In this document: one piece after another, positions 1-7,262 of the stretch | How positions within the stretch are numbered: the first letter of the stretch is position 1 | Layout of the letters: each line of letters opens with the position of its first letter | Origin: an uncultured Ruminococcus sp. | GTDB taxonomy: Bacteria > Bacillota_A > Clostridia > Oscillospirales > Ruminococcaceae | Direction: 5' to 3' | Length of the DNA stretch: 10,651 nucleotides | Assembly: GCA_946629405.1 (NCBI GenBank) | Contig: CAMOXW010000225.1 | Coordinates: 1-10,651 of the forward strand | Made by a program: the position numbers and the translations under genes | Notes under the pieces: generated by a model | What the model was told of the DNA's origin: nothing | The model's database searches: none | Seen by the model: the letters and a program-made list of their open reading frames with translations, nothing else

Positions 1-219
1 GATGAAGCTGTCAAAGCCATCCCCGGAAATAAGATCGTAGACGCTGTTGTCCGGAGCATTGGCAGTCTCCGGTTCGAGACGGTTGTAGAGGTTCGAGAGG
101 ACGATGAGCTGCACGGAATGCCGCCGAGCTGCTTCTATCATACCGCTTAGCATTTCGCGCTGTTCGATGTTATTGACCTCCGCGCCGATAACGCCGATTA
201 TGTATCCGTGATTTTTCAT
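1..219 (-). CDS. Partial LacI-fold (periplasmic-binding-like) ligand-sensing protein, N-terminal 73 residues
   Basis: The ATG at 219-217 follows a strong GGAGGAT ribosome site, and the frame stays open to the window edge. The product begins MKNHGYIIGVIG and continues through a helix (EQREMLSGMIEAARRH) into a strand (QLIVLSN), then a loop and an FDSFI segment. This beta-alpha-beta order is that of the first Rossmann half of LacI-type sugar-binding domains. There is no helix-turn-helix ahead of it and no signal peptide, so it is not an ordinary LacI repressor. In clostridia, cytosolic sensors of this kind are often the N-terminal part of GGDEF or AraC-type proteins; the output domain here lies outside the window. 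The family assignment rests on pattern recognition of a short fragment. Confidence 0.55.
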   Translation of the reverse strand, partial: MKNHGYIIGVIGAEVNNIEQREMLSGMIEAARRHSVQLIVLSNLYNRLEPETANAPDNSVYDLISGDGFDSFI

Positions 220-283
220 GATATCCTCCGGGTTATGTTTGACTTAAAAGCTGACATGATCTGATTGCCGGGGTATTTTTCGC

Positions 284-303
284 GTGCGGAGACAAGTCCG
301 CAC
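284..303. repeat. Inverted repeat between the cyclase gene and the sensor gene
   Basis: GTGCGGA at 284-290 and TCCGCAC at 297-303 form a perfect 7-bp stem with a 6-base loop. It lies in the 108-base gap after the cyclase stop codon. Neither strand has a T-run directly after the stem, so it is not a convincing intrinsic terminator. It may stabilise the 3' end of the cyclase message. I see no convincing promoter in the rest of the gap (220-327). Confidence 0.4.
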
Positions 304-327
304 TACAACGCTGTCCGGGACGGCTTG

Positions 328-936
328 TCAGCCTTCCTGCCGCTCAATGTGTTGCTCCGTCATAAGAAAAGCCCTGCACGGTGCGCCGTCACTTCCGCCA
401 AGGCAGAGCGGTGCGGCGCTGAGGAAATACCTGCCCTCCTGAACATCCGTGAGAACAATGCCTTCGAGCAGCACTGCACCTGCCCCGAGAAGTATCAGGT
501 GGACCTCCATCGGTGCATCCTCAGGTCCGACCGTTTGGCTCTCGCCGCCGATAAGAAGCACTCCCGCCCCGGCGAATGTCCGCGCTGCTCCGGCAGTCAC
601 GACAGCCTTCCCGGCAATAAGGATACGCTGTGCAGCTCCGTGGGACTCAGCTTTTTCAAGAATGGCAGCAGCATCCTCCGCCGTCATCTCCCCATCATGC
701 CGCGCGACCCAGCATTTACCAACAAACGGCTCTAAACCAAGCTCATCGACCGTTCTGCCGTTCCGGATGAAATGGTAAGGTGCGTCGATATGAGTACCGT
801 TGTGGGCACACATCGAAAACGCCGTCAGGCTGTAATTGCTTCCGTTTTCATAACTTTGAAGCCTGACCCGCTCTGGTGAAGGGTCACCCGGATAGACTCC
901 GGAGGAAAAAACCTCCTGTGAAATATCTATAAGCAT
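328..936 (-). CDS. Cyclase family protein (kynurenine formamidase/KynB-like metal-dependent hydrolase)
   Basis: A 202-residue soluble protein of the PF04199 cyclase family, whose usual length is about 200-220. Residues 45-56 read HNGTHIDAPYHF, matching the family signature HxGTHxDxPxH; His45, His49, Asp51 and His55 are the expected metal ligands. The C-terminal part also fits: a GGES segment near 130, a histidine near 146, and a late LCLGGSDGAPCRAF segment equivalent to the family's PL...G.DG.P.RA motif. The ATG at 936 is chosen because AGAGGG lies about five bases upstream and the family N-terminus (MLIDISQEVF) starts there; a longer reading to 1029 would run through a hairpin. Known members hydrolyse N-formylkynurenine or related cyclic or amide substrates. 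No tryptophan-catabolism genes are nearby, so the substrate is unknown. It sits behind a terminator-like hairpin and is probably not part of the operon upstream. Confidence 0.85.
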   Translation of the reverse strand: MLIDISQEVFSSGVYPGDPSPERVRLQSYENGSNYSLTAFSMCAHNGTHIDAPYHFIRNGRTVDELGLEPFVGKCWVARHDGEMTAEDAAAILEKAESHGAAQRILIAGKAVVTAGAARTFAGAGVLLIGGESQTVGPEDAPMEVHLILLGAGAVLLEGIVLTDVQEGRYFLSAAPLCLGGSDGAPCRAFLMTEQHIERQEG

Positions 937-949
937 ATTTCCCTCTTTT

Positions 950-980
950 CCAAAAAGAGCAGCCTCCGGGCTGCCCTTTT
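950..980 (-). terminator. Intrinsic terminator at the end of the eight-gene operon
   Basis: Read on the minus strand, GGGCAGCC, a CGGA loop and GGCTGCTC form an 8-bp stem (one G-U pair) followed by five T residues, with an A-run ahead of the stem. The stem occupies 957-964 and 969-976. The plus strand also gives a stem followed by TTTT, so it could work in both directions. It lies 70 bases past the last operon stop and only about 14 bases before the cyclase start codon, which suggests it might also act as an attenuator for that gene. Confidence 0.75.
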
Positions 981-1050
981 CATTATTATTCAGCGTAAAG
1001 CCGCAGCACCAGGTATCGGCATGATGCAATGCGGAAATGCTCAGCCTGTT

Positions 1051-1284
1051 TTACAGTGACCTTAGCTTCTTTTGCAGCTCAATCATATGATTGCGGCAGG
1101 CTGTGATCTCGCCGGTATACTTATTGAACCATTCAACATCGCTCTCCTCAGGAGTTTCCTGCAAAAGCACTGCCTGCACAAGCGCCGACTGTGATCTTGA
1201 ACGCTTTCTCTCGATCTCCTCGATAGTCTGCATACAAACCTTGATCTCCTTTTTGAGCTTTCTCTTTTCATTCCATGCACTCAT
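1051..1284 (-). CDS. Small helical/coiled-coil protein of unknown family (77 aa)
   Basis: Last gene of the operon. The ATG follows a GAGGTGGG ribosome site that overlaps the stop codon of the preceding gene; only 12 bases separate the two frames, which argues for translational coupling. The 77-residue product has no signal peptide or membrane segment. Residues 6-31 are rich in K, E, I and R with heptad-like spacing (KRKLKKEIKVCMQTIEEIERKR in outline), a middle segment holds EWFNKYTGEI, and the C-terminal helix ends in IELQKKLRSL. It looks like a short helical hairpin that would bind a partner. I do not recognise the family. Position and tight spacing suggest an accessory subunit of the complex encoded upstream. 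Confidence 0.7.
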   Translation of the reverse strand: MSAWNEKRKLKKEIKVCMQTIEEIERKRSRSQSALVQAVLLQETPEESDVEWFNKYTGEITACRNHMIELQKKLRSL

Positions 1285-1296
1285 TTCAATCCCACC

Positions 1297-1749
1297 TCAA
1301 TGACCTTTCTTGTTTATTTCACCGACAATAGTTTCAGCTTCGTCGTATCCCTTGTCGAGATCGTCCAGAATATCGTCAATCGCGTCCTTTACCTCAGGCA
1401 GTCTTTCCTCCATCTGCTCTGGGTATTTTATCAGGCAGGTATTCAGCTCATTGATAATTTTCTGCTTTTCCCCGAGATCGTCTATCAGGAACGCATATGA
1501 AGCTGCGCTGCTCATATAGCCTATTATCATGGAATACCGCGTATCATAGCCGCCCTCAGTGTTCATATAGTCCTCTATCTCAGCGGAAACGTGTCTGAGC
1601 TCCGTCCGGTACTGCCGCCGGTAGGTCCTCTGAACGCGCCTTGTTTCATCGACATAGAGCCCGATGAACACAAGCAGGGCAATAAATGTGATTATGAGCA
1701 TGATTATTGCTGTCCACATTCGTTTTTTCATCAGCTTTTCCTGATTCAA
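1297..1749 (-). CDS. Single-pass membrane protein of unknown family (150 aa, TTG start)
   Basis: Starts with TTG at 1749-1747, seven bases after a GAGGTG ribosome site; the next ATG, at residue 7, has no good site. A basic start (QEKLMKKRMW) precedes one hydrophobic helix at about residues 12-31. By the positive-inside rule the remaining 115 or so residues would be outside the cell. This region starts with an R/Y/E-rich helix and continues with an Asp/Glu-rich helical segment (DAIDDILDDLDKGYDEAE). There are no cleavage-site or catalytic motifs that I recognise. It is 15 bases downstream of the second SipW peptidase gene and 12 bases upstream of the coiled-coil gene, so it belongs to the operon. 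A helical surface domain on a membrane anchor would suit a scaffold or a clamp for secreted subunits, but that is inference. Confidence 0.7.
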   Translation of the reverse strand: MNQEKLMKKRMWTAIIMLIITFIALLVFIGLYVDETRRVQRTYRRQYRTELRHVSAEIEDYMNTEGGYDTRYSMIIGYMSSAASYAFLIDDLGEKQKIINELNTCLIKYPEQMEERLPEVKDAIDDILDDLDKGYDEAETIVGEINKKGH

Positions 1750-1756
1750 TCCCTAT

Positions 1757-1762
1757 CACCTC
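1757..1762 (-). promoter_or_regulatory. Ribosome binding site fixing a TTG start
   Basis: GAGGTG on the minus strand, seven bases before the TTG at 1749-1747. It overlaps the end of the SipW peptidase gene and decides the TTG over the ATG six codons later. Confidence 0.65.
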
Positions 1763-1764
1763 GT

Positions 1765-2589
1765 TCACTGCTGTTTCTTGTGCGGAGCTTTTTTGCGTTT
1801 GCCGCAGCTTTTGCTCCGTGACTTTCCGGCATTACTGCGCGGTTCCGGTTTTTTCTCCGGCTGAGCTTTTTCTTCAACCTGCCGTACTTCCTCCGCAGCT
1901 TTTTCAAGCCGCTGCTTTTCGGCAAGCAGCTCCTCCTCGGTCATAGCCTCCTGTTCAAGACGCTCCTTCTCCCTTTCGACAGCCTCACGGATGAGTTCTT
2001 CCTTTTCCTCAGCCTCCGCAGCAGCCCGCTGCTTCATCGCCTCCGCTGTGATCCTCGAGACCGTCCTCACCTCGTACAGTGCGGCAAGCGTCATCGGTAT
2101 CATCACAAATATCAGCAGCAGCTTCTTCCGGTCGGCAAACGACCCGATCCAGCGGTAAAACCGCGCTTTTCCGGTATACTTTCCGACGATCTGGTCAGCC
2201 CTTACCGGCAGCCTGTCGGGTATCGGGTTCGCATCTCCCCTGGTTATGAACGTTCCGTCCGGCTCAACGCTGATTATGCGGTGAGTGACGAGCTTTCCGC
2301 GGGCGTCGTCTTCCTCCGAACGGAAGGTTATCACGTCGCCTGGCTCAAGCTCACCGGGCGGCGTTTTCTTTATATAGATGTAATCGCCGGTATGCAGCGA
2401 AGGCTCCATGCTTCCGGTCACGACCTTCAGCAGGCTTCTGCCGAAAACACTCACCGTTCTGCCCTTTGCCGAGCAGACCATAGTGTACGCCACAAAACCG
2501 ATCAGTACCGCGGTAACAATGGCTATAGCGGTATTTCCCGCAATACTCAGCCTTTTCCGCAGCACGCTCCTTTTTTCATCGCTGTTCAA
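1765..2589 (-). CDS. SipW-type signal peptidase I with a charged cytosolic coiled-coil tail (second copy)
   Basis: A 274-residue S26-family peptidase of the SipW/archaeal type, which uses a Ser-His pair in place of Ser-Lys. TM helix 1 covers about residues 18-38. The catalytic serine is Ser60 in VVTGSMEPSLHTGDY, the general-base histidine is His103 in LVTHRII, and the conserved aspartate region is RGDANPIPD (119-125). TM helix 2 covers about 156-175. After it comes a tail of about 100 residues rich in E, K, R and A with coiled-coil character, ending in a K/R/S-rich stretch. In the known topology the active site is outside and this tail is in the cytoplasm. Usual SipW proteins are about 190 residues, so the tail is extra. 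The start is TTG at 2589, with GGTGG six bases upstream; no in-frame ATG precedes the first TM helix. Expected substrates are the TasA/CalY-like proteins of this window. Confidence 0.88.
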   Translation of the reverse strand: MNSDEKRSVLRKRLSIAGNTAIAIVTAVLIGFVAYTMVCSAKGRTVSVFGRSLLKVVTGSMEPSLHTGDYIYIKKTPPGELEPGDVITFRSEEDDARGKLVTHRIISVEPDGTFITRGDANPIPDRLPVRADQIVGKYTGKARFYRWIGSFADRKKLLLIFVMIPMTLAALYEVRTVSRITAEAMKQRAAAEAEEKEELIREAVEREKERLEQEAMTEEELLAEKQRLEKAAEEVRQVEEKAQPEKKPEPRSNAGKSRSKSCGKRKKAPHKKQQ

Positions 2590-2595
2590 AAATGA

Positions 2596-2600
2596 CCACC
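2596..2600 (-). promoter_or_regulatory. Ribosome binding site for the TTG start of the second SipW peptidase
   Basis: GGTGG on the minus strand, six bases before TTG at 2589-2587. No ATG is available ahead of the first membrane helix, so this site supports the TTG start. Confidence 0.55.
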
Positions 2601-2603
2601 GTT

Positions 2604-4820
2604 CTATTCATTATACTTACGCTTTTTCTGCGCCCACCAGCGCCGGATGCGCTCTGCGCGTGACACATGGTACTCCCTGTAGAGCTGCCTCATCTGCTTC
2701 TCGACAGCGCGCTGTTCCTCGGCAGTCCTTACGGGCGGCGTGTAGGCCGGCTTCGGACGGTTCTTATCCTGCTTCCTGCGTTTGCGCCTGAACTTTATAT
2801 CCTCACGCCACCGCCAGAACCGGTACCTGAAGGTCTGACCGTACTTCCGGTAGAATTGCTCCATTTCATTGTGTCTGCGTTTTTCCTCGGCTCTGATGCG
2901 CTTCTTTTCCTCGATCGCTGCGCGCTTCATCTTGAAATCTGGTCTGTCGGTATCCTCCGGGATGAATCCGAATACCATTGCGAGGATATAGCGAATTATG
3001 CGCGGTATAGCGTAAAACGGGTTCTTTGAGTATTCGCGCCTGATAGTCCTGAATGGCTTGCTCTCGAAGTATTTCCGCTCCGCCTTGAGCTGTTCGGCAC
3101 GTTCCCTTTCGCGGCGTTCCTTCTCGCGCTTCTGCTGTTCGAGCTTCATGCGGGCAGCGACCTCACGCGGATCCTCGAATTTCTGCTTTATGCCGTCGGA
3201 GTTATCCTCGATCTCAGCCTTAGCCTTTTCAAGGTCGTCATCGGTGATCTCTGCGTAAGCCTGCTGCTTTTCGAGCTCATCTTCATGCTCCTCGCTGATG
3301 ATCGAGTCTTTGTCCAGACCCTCTGCACCTCCGAGCTCTGCACGGACAAGCTTCTTTTCATCCTCAAGCCGCTGGCGCTCCGCAGCGATGCGTTCTTCCT
3401 CCTCGCGTTTCAGGCGGGCAGCTTCCTCGCGCCTTCGGATATCCTCGAGCCTTGCAAGTCTCTCCTGCTCCAGACGTTCGCGTTCGCGCTCGGCAGCCTC
3501 CTGCTCTGCTTTTTTCTTTGCGAGCATTTCCTGGAGCTGACGCTCCTCCTCCTCGCGCTGAAGCCTGATGCGTTCGAGCTCCTGACGGCGGGCCTCCTCG
3601 ATCCGTTCCTGTTCCTGGCGGAGCTTTTCGGCTTCCTCCGCAGCTTTCAGGCGTTCCTCGCGCTCCTGCTCGCGCCTTCGGACGTATTCACGCTCGGTGT
3701 CGATAATATTGTTGAGCTCCTCATATACGCCGGTGAGATCCTCCGGCAGCTTCCGGACGAACTGCAATTCACCTCCGTCCGTGACATATCCTGCCACAGC
3801 TTCTGCCTCCACGTCGTATCCGCTCGCAAGCTCCCTGTCGAAGCGCTTGACGATCTTCGGAGCGATAGGCTTGATCTTTTTGGTTTTGAGTTCCTTCAAT
3901 TTTTCTCCCGTGCTGCTGTTGTAGGAGCGGAACAGAAGGAAGTTCAGTATCATGACCTTGTAGAAGTCCTCGATATAATCGTCATTGGGCTTCAAAGCGG
4001 TATTTTCGATGTTTATCTCATACCCTGCCTTGTCATAGCTCTCGATGTACTGCCAGAGCGTGAGGCAGGCTTTCAGGTCAACGTTTTTCATGATCGCGTT
4101 GGTACGCATTACAGGCGGGCGGATGTAGGTTGTTCCGAGCACCTGACAGAGCTCCGAGCCCTTGTAGCCCTCGATGATCTTTTTGAGCTTCTCGACCCTC
4201 TGCCAGATCGTAACGCCGTTTGAATCGCGGGAATCAAGGCTCTCGGTGGTCTCTACCTTCAGCTCAACGCGGTACTTTCCGCCTGCTCCGTCGTCGATAT
4301 TCGTGTCATAGCCGAGAGCCATGACCTTCTCGTCCTTCGAGACCTGCGCGAGCTTTTCATAGCGGCGGTTTATGAAAATATAGAGCCTGTCGATGAGAGT
4401 GTTGATGAACTTGTTCTCGTATGTCATCATGCTCTCCTCTTTGTATACGTTCAGTATCTTGGAGGGAGTGATCTTTCCGGAACGCTTGTCGATGCTTTGG
4501 ATGAGGTCGGTATGCTGGGCGAGGTGCTTGACGGATTCGACGGTTATCTTCCTCGAAAGCGCGATGGGCACGACCTCCTCGACGTCCTCGATAGTCTTTC
4601 TCGGAGCGCGGAGGAAGTTATCCAGATGAACGATGCCGTTCTCTATCGCCTCGACCCACGAAACATCTATGACCTTCTCCATGATCTTGCGGTTCATGGC
4701 AAAGGTATTGCGGCTCGAATGTATGAGTGAATCGAATGTGCTGAAAAGGCTGTCGTCACTGAAGCCGTCCATGAGATCACGGAATTCGCTGTACCACTGA
4801 GTATACTGATTTTCGGCCAT
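2604..4820 (-). CDS. DUF2357/McrC-like partner protein with long charged coiled coil and no evident nuclease domain
   Basis: A 738-residue, mostly cytosolic protein. Residues 1-370 form a globular part that resembles the DUF2357 region of McrC-type partners of McrB ATPases; the best sign is the block MMTYENKFINTLIDRL at about 131-146, close to the family's conserved TYENRF segment. Residues about 375-500 are an almost unbroken E/R/Q/A-rich coiled coil, with a second one at about 555-590. A short hydrophobic segment near 605-620 (PRIIRYILAMVFGFI) could touch or cross the membrane. The last 110 residues are strongly basic with R, K, W and Y. McrC and most DUF2357 proteins end in a PD-(D/E)xK nuclease; I do not see one here. 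The ATG at 4820 is preferred because AGGTGA is six bases upstream, whereas it abuts the alternative ATG at 4826. The McrB-like ATPase gene ends 35 bases upstream. Confidence 0.75.
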   Translation of the reverse strand: MAENQYTQWYSEFRDLMDGFSDDSLFSTFDSLIHSSRNTFAMNRKIMEKVIDVSWVEAIENGIVHLDNFLRAPRKTIEDVEEVVPIALSRKITVESVKHLAQHTDLIQSIDKRSGKITPSKILNVYKEESMMTYENKFINTLIDRLYIFINRRYEKLAQVSKDEKVMALGYDTNIDDGAGGKYRVELKVETTESLDSRDSNGVTIWQRVEKLKKIIEGYKGSELCQVLGTTYIRPPVMRTNAIMKNVDLKACLTLWQYIESYDKAGYEINIENTALKPNDDYIEDFYKVMILNFLLFRSYNSSTGEKLKELKTKKIKPIAPKIVKRFDRELASGYDVEAEAVAGYVTDGGELQFVRKLPEDLTGVYEELNNIIDTEREYVRRREQEREERLKAAEEAEKLRQEQERIEEARRQELERIRLQREEEERQLQEMLAKKKAEQEAAERERERLEQERLARLEDIRRREEAARLKREEEERIAAERQRLEDEKKLVRAELGGAEGLDKDSIISEEHEDELEKQQAYAEITDDDLEKAKAEIEDNSDGIKQKFEDPREVAARMKLEQQKREKERRERERAEQLKAERKYFESKPFRTIRREYSKNPFYAIPRIIRYILAMVFGFIPEDTDRPDFKMKRAAIEEKKRIRAEEKRRHNEMEQFYRKYGQTFRYRFWRWREDIKFRRKRRKQDKNRPKPAYTPPVRTAEEQRAVEKQMRQLYREYHVSRAERIRRWWAQKKRKYNE

Positions 4821-4826
4821 TCGCAT

Positions 4827-4832
4827 TCACCT
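4827..4832 (-). promoter_or_regulatory. Ribosome binding site choosing the ATG at 4820
   Basis: AGGTGA on the minus strand. It is directly adjacent to the ATG at 4826 (no spacer) but six bases from the in-frame ATG at 4820, so the shorter product is favoured. Confidence 0.6.
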
Positions 4833-4855
4833 GCCATTCATTTCAGACGAACGCA

Positions 4856-6427
4856 TCAGAACAGCTTCTGGAGTCTTTCGAGATAAGCTATGGATTCGTT
4901 CATCTTGTTTTTGCCGAAGGATTTGTTGATATATACGCAAAGCTCACGGAGCTCCTCACGGAGCATTGCAAGGTTAAGGGATTCAAACTTTCTGAATATC
5001 TTTGTGGCGAGAACGTAGTCGATGCCATCGAGCTCCTCGCCGCCGCAGGCAACATATACCGGCACGAACAGGTTCATCTGCTTGAGGATACGGTTACCGA
5101 AAGCAACACGCAGCTTCTCTATTACCCACAGGTCGAGCTGCTGTATCTTCTTGAGGTTCTCCTGAGATATCGGGTACTTGTCGAACGCCTCCCTGAAAAG
5201 CTGATCAAGGTGAGCGAAGCTGAGGTTGATGGGAGGAGTATCCGGTGCATCAAACGCAACGCCCTTAGAATCAAGGTTTATCGGCTGAGCACGGTCGTAC
5301 ACCTTATCTGAGATAGAATAGGTCGAATCATCGTTGTTAGCGGTACCGATGTACCAGATATTCTGCGGGATGACGAGCTTGCCCTTGTCGAGCTTTACAG
5401 GGTCGGTGCTCCACGCATTCGGGACGATATCCAGCGCCCATTCGTCAGCGTTGGGCATTTCGAGGATAGACAGCATCTCCGCGAAGTAATACTCAACTCG
5501 CGCGATGTTCATCTCATCGAGAAGAATAATGTTGACGTCATTGTTATAGTTCGAGGAATAGATGCGCTTGAGGACTTCTGTCTCGTTGAAGTTCTTGGTG
5601 AATTCGTTGAAGTAACCGAAAAGCTCAGTGCGGTCACGCCATGAGGGCTGTACCGATGCGATAGTCGCATCCACCTGCAGGAACTTTCCGAAGGAGTAAG
5701 GCAGCGAGGTCTTACCAGTACCGGAAATACCCTGCAATATGATGAGCTTCGTGGACGCCATGCCTGCGATGAACAGGCGTATAGTCTTCTGCTCATAGTA
5801 CAGGTGCATACGCGAGCAGGCGAAGTTGCGGTAAGCATCACAGAGCTCCGGGAGTGTGATAGTATTGTTGTACTCCGGCGGAGTGTAGGTCTTATAGAAG
5901 TTATCGACCTCGATGAGCTTGGAGAAACGGTAGTCCATAGTCTGGACGACGCCGTCCTCGACAGCAGCAGGAGATGCTTCACCTGTCTCACCTGCCTCGC
6001 CCTGGAGCATATTTCCTCCCGCATAGGACAGGGTTCCGGAGGACGGCAGGCCCATCTGCGAGACCTTCATCGCCATGATCTCGTCCTTCTCCTTAGCCAT
6101 TTTCATAACCTGACGCTGGAGTTCAGCGATCTCCTCGAGAAGGTCCTCGTTGCTGACGATCGAGTGCCGGAAACGGATATACTTGCGTATCGCAAGGAAG
6201 ATTATCGCAAGGATAAGCAGATATATCAGCACGACGACGACAATTGAGATTACCGTAAGTATCCAGCCGAGCGCCCCCATGCTGCTGGTATGTGCCTTGA
6301 CTATATCTATGTAGTTAGGGATATTGAAGACCTGCTTGAATCCGTCGCGCAGTCCCCGCCATATCTCGGAATAGCCTTTCAGCATTTCCGAAATGAATTC
6401 AAAAAAGAATTTAAGAAATCCATTCAT
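4856..6427 (-). CDS. Membrane-anchored McrB-like AAA+ ATPase
   Basis: A 523-residue protein. Residues 1-50 are amphipathic with many F and W; a strong TM helix lies at about 54-80, followed by a basic stop (RKYIRFRH) and a coiled coil (94-120), then a flexible G/E/A-rich linker. The AAA+ domain follows: Walker A GISGTGKTS (233-241), Walker B IILLDEMN (300-307), a sensor-1 type segment YIGTANNDD (359-367) and a candidate arginine finger at Arg379 in DKVYDRAQP. The LLDEMN form of Walker B and the sensor layout are those of the McrB/GTPase-like branch of AAA+ motors. A helical C-terminal lid runs to 523. The ATG follows GGAG with a six-base spacer. McrB proteins normally carry DNA-reading domains at the N-terminus; here a membrane anchor takes that place. 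With the DUF2357 gene next door it should form a McrBC-like motor and adaptor pair at the membrane. Its substrate is unknown. Confidence 0.85.
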   Translation of the reverse strand: MNGFLKFFFEFISEMLKGYSEIWRGLRDGFKQVFNIPNYIDIVKAHTSSMGALGWILTVISIVVVVLIYLLILAIIFLAIRKYIRFRHSIVSNEDLLEEIAELQRQVMKMAKEKDEIMAMKVSQMGLPSSGTLSYAGGNMLQGEAGETGEASPAAVEDGVVQTMDYRFSKLIEVDNFYKTYTPPEYNNTITLPELCDAYRNFACSRMHLYYEQKTIRLFIAGMASTKLIILQGISGTGKTSLPYSFGKFLQVDATIASVQPSWRDRTELFGYFNEFTKNFNETEVLKRIYSSNYNNDVNIILLDEMNIARVEYYFAEMLSILEMPNADEWALDIVPNAWSTDPVKLDKGKLVIPQNIWYIGTANNDDSTYSISDKVYDRAQPINLDSKGVAFDAPDTPPINLSFAHLDQLFREAFDKYPISQENLKKIQQLDLWVIEKLRVAFGNRILKQMNLFVPVYVACGGEELDGIDYVLATKIFRKFESLNLAMLREELRELCVYINKSFGKNKMNESIAYLERLQKLF

Positions 6428-6457
6428 GATTAGCTCCGATAAATAAGTAGTTGTCGG

Positions 6458-7243
6458 TTATTTTTCGTTGTTTTCAGCAATTTCCTCAGCCTTTTCAGCG
6501 ACCGCTCCGATTTCTTCCTTAACGGTCTCAGCCGCCTTCTCAGCCTCCTGTGAAGCAGTCTCAGCAGCCTTTCCTGCCTCGTCCGCAGCAGCTTCTCCGG
6601 CGGCTTCGGCTTCCTTTTTCTTCTGCTCGGCAAGGTATTCCTCAATAGCGCGGCGCTTGATCTCCTCCTCGTCGATCGGCTCAGGAGCATCGCCCTTCTT
6701 GATCTCGATGAGCGTTGCGATGAACTTGTAGAGCTCGAAAAGGAAGAATACTGCCAGCGGGATGATTATACACATGAAGAAGCCTTTTTTTGTCTTGAGG
6801 TAATCAAGTACCTTTCCGCCGCCCTTGATGTGCTTGCCCGTCCATTTCCCGACGATATCAGTGGGATAAGCCGGCAGCTCATCGTTCAGGCTGTTGTTAT
6901 CGCCGCGTGTTGTAAAGCTTGTGATCTGTCCCTGCTCGTCGCGGTTGATGCCTGCGATCCTGTGGGTATTTTTCACACGTCTGCCGTCGATGAGAGTCCA
7001 GAAGGTTATTACGTCGTCCTCATCGAGCTTGTTTATGTCGTTTATCTCCTTGACGATTATGAGGTCGCCCTTCCTGAAGGTCGGGCTCATTGAGTTCGAT
7101 TCAACAGTCATAGGCATATAGCCCATAACATTGGATACACCATTGTTCCTCTCCGCTGAAAATACTACGATAGTTATGAGAAGTGCCAGCAGCAGCAGCA
7201 GCCATGCAAGAATATTTACTATGATCTTTACAGCCTTCTTCAT
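6458..7243 (-). CDS. SipW-type signal peptidase I with Ala/Glu-rich tail (first copy)
   Basis: A 261-residue S26-family peptidase of the SipW type. TM helix 1 covers about residues 7-28. The catalytic serine is Ser51 in ESNSMSPTFRKGD, the histidine is His94 in KNTHRIAGI, and the aspartate motif is TTRGDNN (Asp115). TM helix 2 covers about 155-178. The remaining 80 residues form a cytosolic tail: an acidic helix (DEEEIKRRAIEEYLAEQKKKE), then alanine/glutamate-rich repeats to the end. The ATG at 7243 follows AAGGAG ten bases upstream. It sits 19 bases behind the TasA/CalY-like gene, the classic pairing of a SipW peptidase with its substrate. It differs clearly in sequence from the second copy at 1765-2589, so the two are not a recent duplication. 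Confidence 0.9.
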   Translation of the reverse strand: MKKAVKIIVNILAWLLLLLALLITIVVFSAERNNGVSNVMGYMPMTVESNSMSPTFRKGDLIIVKEINDINKLDEDDVITFWTLIDGRRVKNTHRIAGINRDEQGQITSFTTRGDNNSLNDELPAYPTDIVGKWTGKHIKGGGKVLDYLKTKKGFFMCIIIPLAVFFLFELYKFIATLIEIKKGDAPEPIDEEEIKRRAIEEYLAEQKKKEAEAAGEAAADEAGKAAETASQEAEKAAETVKEEIGAVAEKAEEIAENNEK

Positions 7244-7262
7244 TTTCTTATTACTCCTTATA

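Noticed and set aside
265..735. 156-codon plus-strand open frame
   Set aside because: It is antisense to the cyclase gene, whose metal-binding motif makes the minus strand clearly the coding one.
3285..4223. 312-codon plus-strand open frame
   Set aside because: It is antisense to the coiled-coil region of the DUF2357 protein; long antisense frames arise from E/R-rich codons. The leucine-rich product has no recognisable pattern.
4200..4310. D...ELK pattern in the DUF2357 protein as a PD-(D/E)xK nuclease core
   Set aside because: The isolated ExK (about residues 186-188) lies in a strand within the DUF2357-like region and lacks the other core features. I treat it as chance.
6430..6690. 86-codon minus-strand frame rich in arginine and leucine
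   Set aside because: It is an out-of-frame reading of the Ala/Glu-rich tail of the first SipW peptidase.
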